A DNA stretch of 64,000 bases, taken from contig SFQZ01000010.1 of NCBI GenBank assembly GCA_004562915.1, positions 1-64,000 on the forward strand. The letters run 5' to 3'. A model generated the notes under the pieces. It saw only the letters and a list, made by a program, of their open reading frames with translations. It was not told the DNA's origin and ran no database searches. The DNA is from a bacterium. Its GTDB lineage: Bacteria > Bacillota > Clostridia > Lachnospirales > Lachnospiraceae. The position numbers and the translations under genes were made by a program. Numbering within the stretch: the first letter of the stretch is position 1; each line of letters starts with the position of its first letter. This document shows, one piece after another, positions 61,064 through 64,000 of the stretch.

Positions 61064-61729
61064 CTATTTTCTGTTTTCGAACTCACGGATCACTGCATTT
61101 GTCACTTCTTCGATCGTCATCTGTGACGCATCCACCAGCACTGCATCTTCAGCCTGACGAAGCGGTGAAATCTCTCGGGTCATATCCCGTTGATCTCTGG
61201 CAATGATATCAGCCTCAATCGCTTCCATATTTGCAGGCATTCCTTTTTCCTGCAATTCCAGGAATCTTCTTCTCGCACGCTCTTCTGCACTGGCCGTCAG
61301 ATATATTTTGGCTGTGGCATCAGGCAGCACCTGTGTACCAATATCTCTTCCATCCATCACCACATTTTCACGAGAAGCCAGTTCCCGCTGAAGAGCTACC
61401 AGCTTTTCTCTCACTTTACTGTTGACGGAGGTTTTAGAGGCCATATTGCCTACCTCTTCTTTACGAATCTCTTTGGATACATTTTCACCGTTTAGCCAGA
61501 CCTGCTGTTCTCCATTTACATAGGTGATAGAAACCCGAATTTCTTCACAGGCAGCTTCAATTTTTTTTGTCTCATCCGGCAAAATCCCCTTTCTCAGAAA
61601 ATAAAGTGCCATCGCCCGGTACATAGCTCCCGTATCCACATAGATAAACGACAGTTCTTTTGCCACTCTTTTTGCTATCGTACTTTTGCCGGCCCCTGCC
61701 GGTCCATCAATCGCAATTGTATAACTCAT
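61064..61729 (-). CDS. cmk: Cytidylate kinase
   Basis: This 221-aa enzyme phosphorylates CMP and dCMP. It has the P-loop IDGPAGAGKSTIAKR, the NMP-binding YVDTGAMYRA motif, VVMDGRDIGTQVLP, and LTASAEERARRRFLE at the lid. Its place in the flavoprotein-cmk-ispH-rpsA order is common in Clostridia. Confidence 0.97.
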   Translation of the reverse strand: MSYTIAIDGPAGAGKSTIAKRVAKELSFIYVDTGAMYRAMALYFLRKGILPDETKKIEAACEEIRVSITYVNGEQQVWLNGENVSKEIRKEEVGNMASKTSVNSKVREKLVALQRELASRENVVMDGRDIGTQVLPDATAKIYLTASAEERARRRFLELQEKGMPANMEAIEADIIARDQRDMTREISPLRQAEDAVLVDASQMTIEEVTNAVIREFENRK

Positions 61730-61762
61730 TTTACTTTCTCCCTGTTATTTATATATTTTCTT

Positions 61763-63019
61763 TCATTCTTCCTGGCCGGCCGCACAAGCCGCCGCATGTG
61801 CCGTGGACCATGCAATCTGAAGATTATATCCGCCGGTAAGTGCATCCAGATCCATCACTTCCCCCGCAAAATACAGACCATGAACTTTTTTTGATTCCAT
61901 CGTCTTCGGATCAATCTCTTTGATCTGCACACCACCCTTTGTAATAATGGCTTCCTGAAATCCCCTAAGACCTGTGATTGTCAAAGGAAATGCCTTTATT
62001 TTATCAATAAATGCCGCCCGCTCTTCCCTCGTGATCTCATTCACTTTCTTTTGTGGAGAAACATCTCCCACTTCCAGCATCACCGGAAGCAGCTTTGACG
62101 GAAACATACCATCCACCACATTTTTAAATTGTTTATTTTTCGATCCTTCAAACTCTCTTAAAAGCCGGGCATCCAGCTGTTCTTTTGTAAGCGCCGGTTT
62201 CAGATCAATACGGGCTGTCAGATATTTCTTTTTTAACAGTTTTCCCACTTTTCCGCTGGCTGATAACACCAATGGTCCGGTAATTCCAAAATGGGTAAAC
62301 ATCATCTCACCAAACTCTTCAAACACACATTTTTTACCATCATAGATTGACAGCGTAACATTCTTAAGGGAAAGCCCCTGCATCCGGGGGATATATTCTT
62401 CCGCTGTCACCATGGGAACCAGCGATGGCATCAGATCTGTCACCATATGACCCGCCTCTTTCGCCATCTGGTATCCATCACCGGAAGCACCGGTACTTGG
62501 ATAGGAAATTCCACCTGTAGCTATCAGAACTTTCTCTCCCTGGATCAAGGATCCATTTTCCAGCTCCAGTCCTTTCACTGACTTAGTACCCTCATCATCA
62601 TTCCTGTCAAAAATCAGGCGTTTCACTTTTGACTTCAGATGTATTTTCACACCCAGTTCTTTCATCCTGCGCTCCATGGCAAGGATAATATCTGAAGAAT
62701 GATCCGACCGGGGGAACATCCGTCCTCCCCTCTCCATCTTCGTTTTCACTCCCAGATTTTCAAAAAAATCAATGACATCATAATTGGTAAATCCATAAAC
62801 TGCACTATATAAGAATCGTGGATTTGTCAGAAATGACTCAAACAATTCTTCCGTGGCACAGGCATTTGTAAAATTACATCTGCCTTTTCCGGTAATAAAA
62901 AGCTTTTTGCCCAGCTTTTCATTCTGTTCAAACACATGTACTTCCATTCCCTGCATAGCCGCACAGACGGAAGCCATCATACCGGCAGCACCGCCTCCAA
63001 CAATCAAAAATCTGTTCAT
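61763..63019 (-). CDS. HI0933-like NAD(P)/FAD-dependent oxidoreductase
   Basis: The 418-aa flavoprotein of the HI0933/YhiN family has a Rossmann start LIVGGGAAGMMAS, then LGKKLFITGKGRCNFTN and a late GGYNLQIAWSTAHAAA motif near the C-terminus. The substrate is unknown; other family members bind FAD and are widely conserved. The start at 63019 overlaps the RpiR stop (ATGA), so the pair is translationally coupled. GGAGAAAAA precedes the ATG. Confidence 0.93.
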   Translation of the reverse strand: MNRFLIVGGGAAGMMASVCAAMQGMEVHVFEQNEKLGKKLFITGKGRCNFTNACATEELFESFLTNPRFLYSAVYGFTNYDVIDFFENLGVKTKMERGGRMFPRSDHSSDIILAMERRMKELGVKIHLKSKVKRLIFDRNDDEGTKSVKGLELENGSLIQGEKVLIATGGISYPSTGASGDGYQMAKEAGHMVTDLMPSLVPMVTAEEYIPRMQGLSLKNVTLSIYDGKKCVFEEFGEMMFTHFGITGPLVLSASGKVGKLLKKKYLTARIDLKPALTKEQLDARLLREFEGSKNKQFKNVVDGMFPSKLLPVMLEVGDVSPQKKVNEITREERAAFIDKIKAFPLTITGLRGFQEAIITKGGVQIKEIDPKTMESKKVHGLYFAGEVMDLDALTGGYNLQIAWSTAHAAACAAGQEE

Positions 63020-63939
63020 TTTTTCTCCTTATTCTCCATATTTTTAACCGAAAAAGAGGATTCCACAGGATTCATCTCATCGTTGCTGTAAACCTGATAC
63101 TCATCCCATATTTTTTCCATGGATTCCAGAGTATCCACCACTTCTTTCTGACGCTTCATGCACAGCGCCACTACCAGCGCATTTACCACACTGAGCGGAG
63201 CCACCAGAGAATCCACGATAGAAGCCATATCACTTTTGGCGATCAGATTACAGGAAGAATACAGATTGATCGGAGAATGCACACTGTCTGTGATCGTGAT
63301 CACTTTGGCATTTCTATTATTTGCAAATTCCATAGCTTTCAATGTACGCATGGAATACCTCGGAAAACTGATTCCAATGATCGCATCTTTCTCGCCAATT
63401 CGAAACATCTGCTCAAATATTTCGCTGGAGCTGCTGGTCTGGATCAGACGCACATCATCCAGCACCAGATTCAGATAGAATCCAAGAAAGCTTGCCAGCG
63501 GTGCACAGCTTCGGATACCGATAATATAAATCGTCTTGGCATTCAACAAAGTATCTACAGCCAGTTCAAATGCTGCATGATCAATACTTTCCATCGTCAT
63601 CTTGATTTTTTCAATATCCGACTGGAAAATCGTATCCAGAATCTCTGCCTGTGGAACATGTCCATACGTAACTTTCATTCTCTGAATAGAATTCAGCTTG
63701 TTACGCACCAGTTCCTCAAGTGCACGATGAAATTCCGGGAAACCTTTATATCCCAACTGGGTAGCAAAACGTACCGTAGTAGATTCACTTACGCCAACTT
63801 CTTTTCCCAGTTTTGCCGCTGTCAAAAAAACCGCCTTATCATAATTATTGACAATATAAGAAGCCAGTTGTTTCTGGCCCTTACTGAATGAACTATAATT
63901 CTTTTGTATTCTTACTAAAAGATTGTCTGACTGTTCCAT
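63016..63939 (-). CDS. MurR/RpiR family transcriptional regulator
   Basis: This 307-aa regulator has an N-terminal RpiR helix-turn-helix (about residues 1-77, with KLGKEVGVSESTTVRFATQLGYKGF) and a C-terminal SIS sugar-phosphate-binding domain (around residues 130-250, with IYIIGIRSCAPLASFL and ISFPRYSMRTLKAMEFA). It would respond to a phosphosugar. Its gene leads the flavoprotein-cmk-ispH-rpsA group and overlaps the flavoprotein start, unlike most RpiR genes, which flank sugar operons. The window ends 61 nt upstream, so its promoter is only partly visible. Confidence 0.92.
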   Translation of the reverse strand: MEQSDNLLVRIQKNYSSFSKGQKQLASYIVNNYDKAVFLTAAKLGKEVGVSESTTVRFATQLGYKGFPEFHRALEELVRNKLNSIQRMKVTYGHVPQAEILDTIFQSDIEKIKMTMESIDHAAFELAVDTLLNAKTIYIIGIRSCAPLASFLGFYLNLVLDDVRLIQTSSSSEIFEQMFRIGEKDAIIGISFPRYSMRTLKAMEFANNRNAKVITITDSVHSPINLYSSCNLIAKSDMASIVDSLVAPLSVVNALVVALCMKRQKEVVDTLESMEKIWDEYQVYSNDEMNPVESSFSVKNMENKEKK

Positions 63940-64000
63940 GTTGTACCTTCTTTATGAACTATATAACTATACTAAATTATGGAGATATCATACGATATTG

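Noticed and set aside
1-64000. CRISPR arrays, tRNA or rRNA genes, transposases, phage genes
   Set aside because: Read through for repeats with spacers, cloverleaf-like segments ending in CCA, and known motifs; none was convincing. No computed tRNA or repeat scan was possible.

Overview
The window looks like chromosomal DNA of a Gram-positive, spore-forming gut Clostridium relative, most likely family Lachnospiraceae. The support is a GerW-type sporulation gene, YesM/YesN-type two-component regulation with LplABC-like sugar importers, a six-subunit Rnf complex, moderate-to-low G+C, strong GGAGG ribosome binding sites, and an ispH-rpsA-cmk arrangement typical of Clostridia. Genus cannot be decided by eye. 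No rRNA, tRNA, CRISPR array, transposase or phage gene was seen. Most genes lie on the minus strand.

Layout. 1-1.7 kb: end of the shikimate/aromatic operon (prephenate dehydrogenase tail, aroA), closed by a 169-bp inverted-repeat element. 2-4.7 kb: a left-handed beta-helix acyltransferase-like protein and topB. 4.8-21.4 kb: an accessory catabolic region holding an MFS carrier, two PHP-domain hydrolases, an unrecognised 526-aa protein, an M17 aminopeptidase, a GH4 glycosidase, a PfkB kinase, an LplB/solute-binding/LplC ABC importer and a YesN/YesM regulator pair. 21.5-27.5 kb: SNF2 helicase, asd, argH. 27.7-34.2 kb: queH, psd, pssA, a flippase-like membrane protein, a divergent ABC ATPase-permease pair, queA and a deleted Sir2 pseudogene. 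34.2-43.2 kb: MoxR/DUF58/membrane-protein operon, ABC-F protein, a 45-aa membrane peptide with an apparent ACG start, GerW, DUF2953, a double-domain PPK2 and a Nudix hydrolase. 43.3-51.5 kb: class B PBP overlapping FtsW, U32 hydroxylase-type protein, zapA, ruvB, ruvA, a Gx-type membrane protein and a NusG-II protein. 51.7-57.6 kb: rnfB-A-E-G-D-C, with rnfC in frame with an upstream CmpB-type membrane protein gene. 57.8-64 kb: YprB-like exonuclease (plus strand), then rpsA, ispH, cmk, a flavoprotein and an RpiR regulator.

The most notable observation is in the catabolic region. Three promoters (MFS gene, ABC importer operon, sensor kinase operon) share the same architecture: two direct TCCA-centred half-sites exactly 22 nt apart, with the second abutting the -35 box. 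This is what an AraC-type activator such as the encoded YesN-like regulator would be expected to use, and it links 16 kb of genes into one probable regulon. The gene set (ABC importer, PfkB kinase, GH4, M17 peptidase, PHP hydrolases, organophosphate-type MFS carrier, unknown enzyme) does not match a degradation pathway I can name. It may serve a phosphorylated or amino-acid-bearing glycoconjugate; that is inference.

Other points for review are the CmpB-RnfC in-frame join, the 170-nt FtsW/PBP dual-coding overlap, the ACG start, and several dispersed palindromic or structured intergenic elements.
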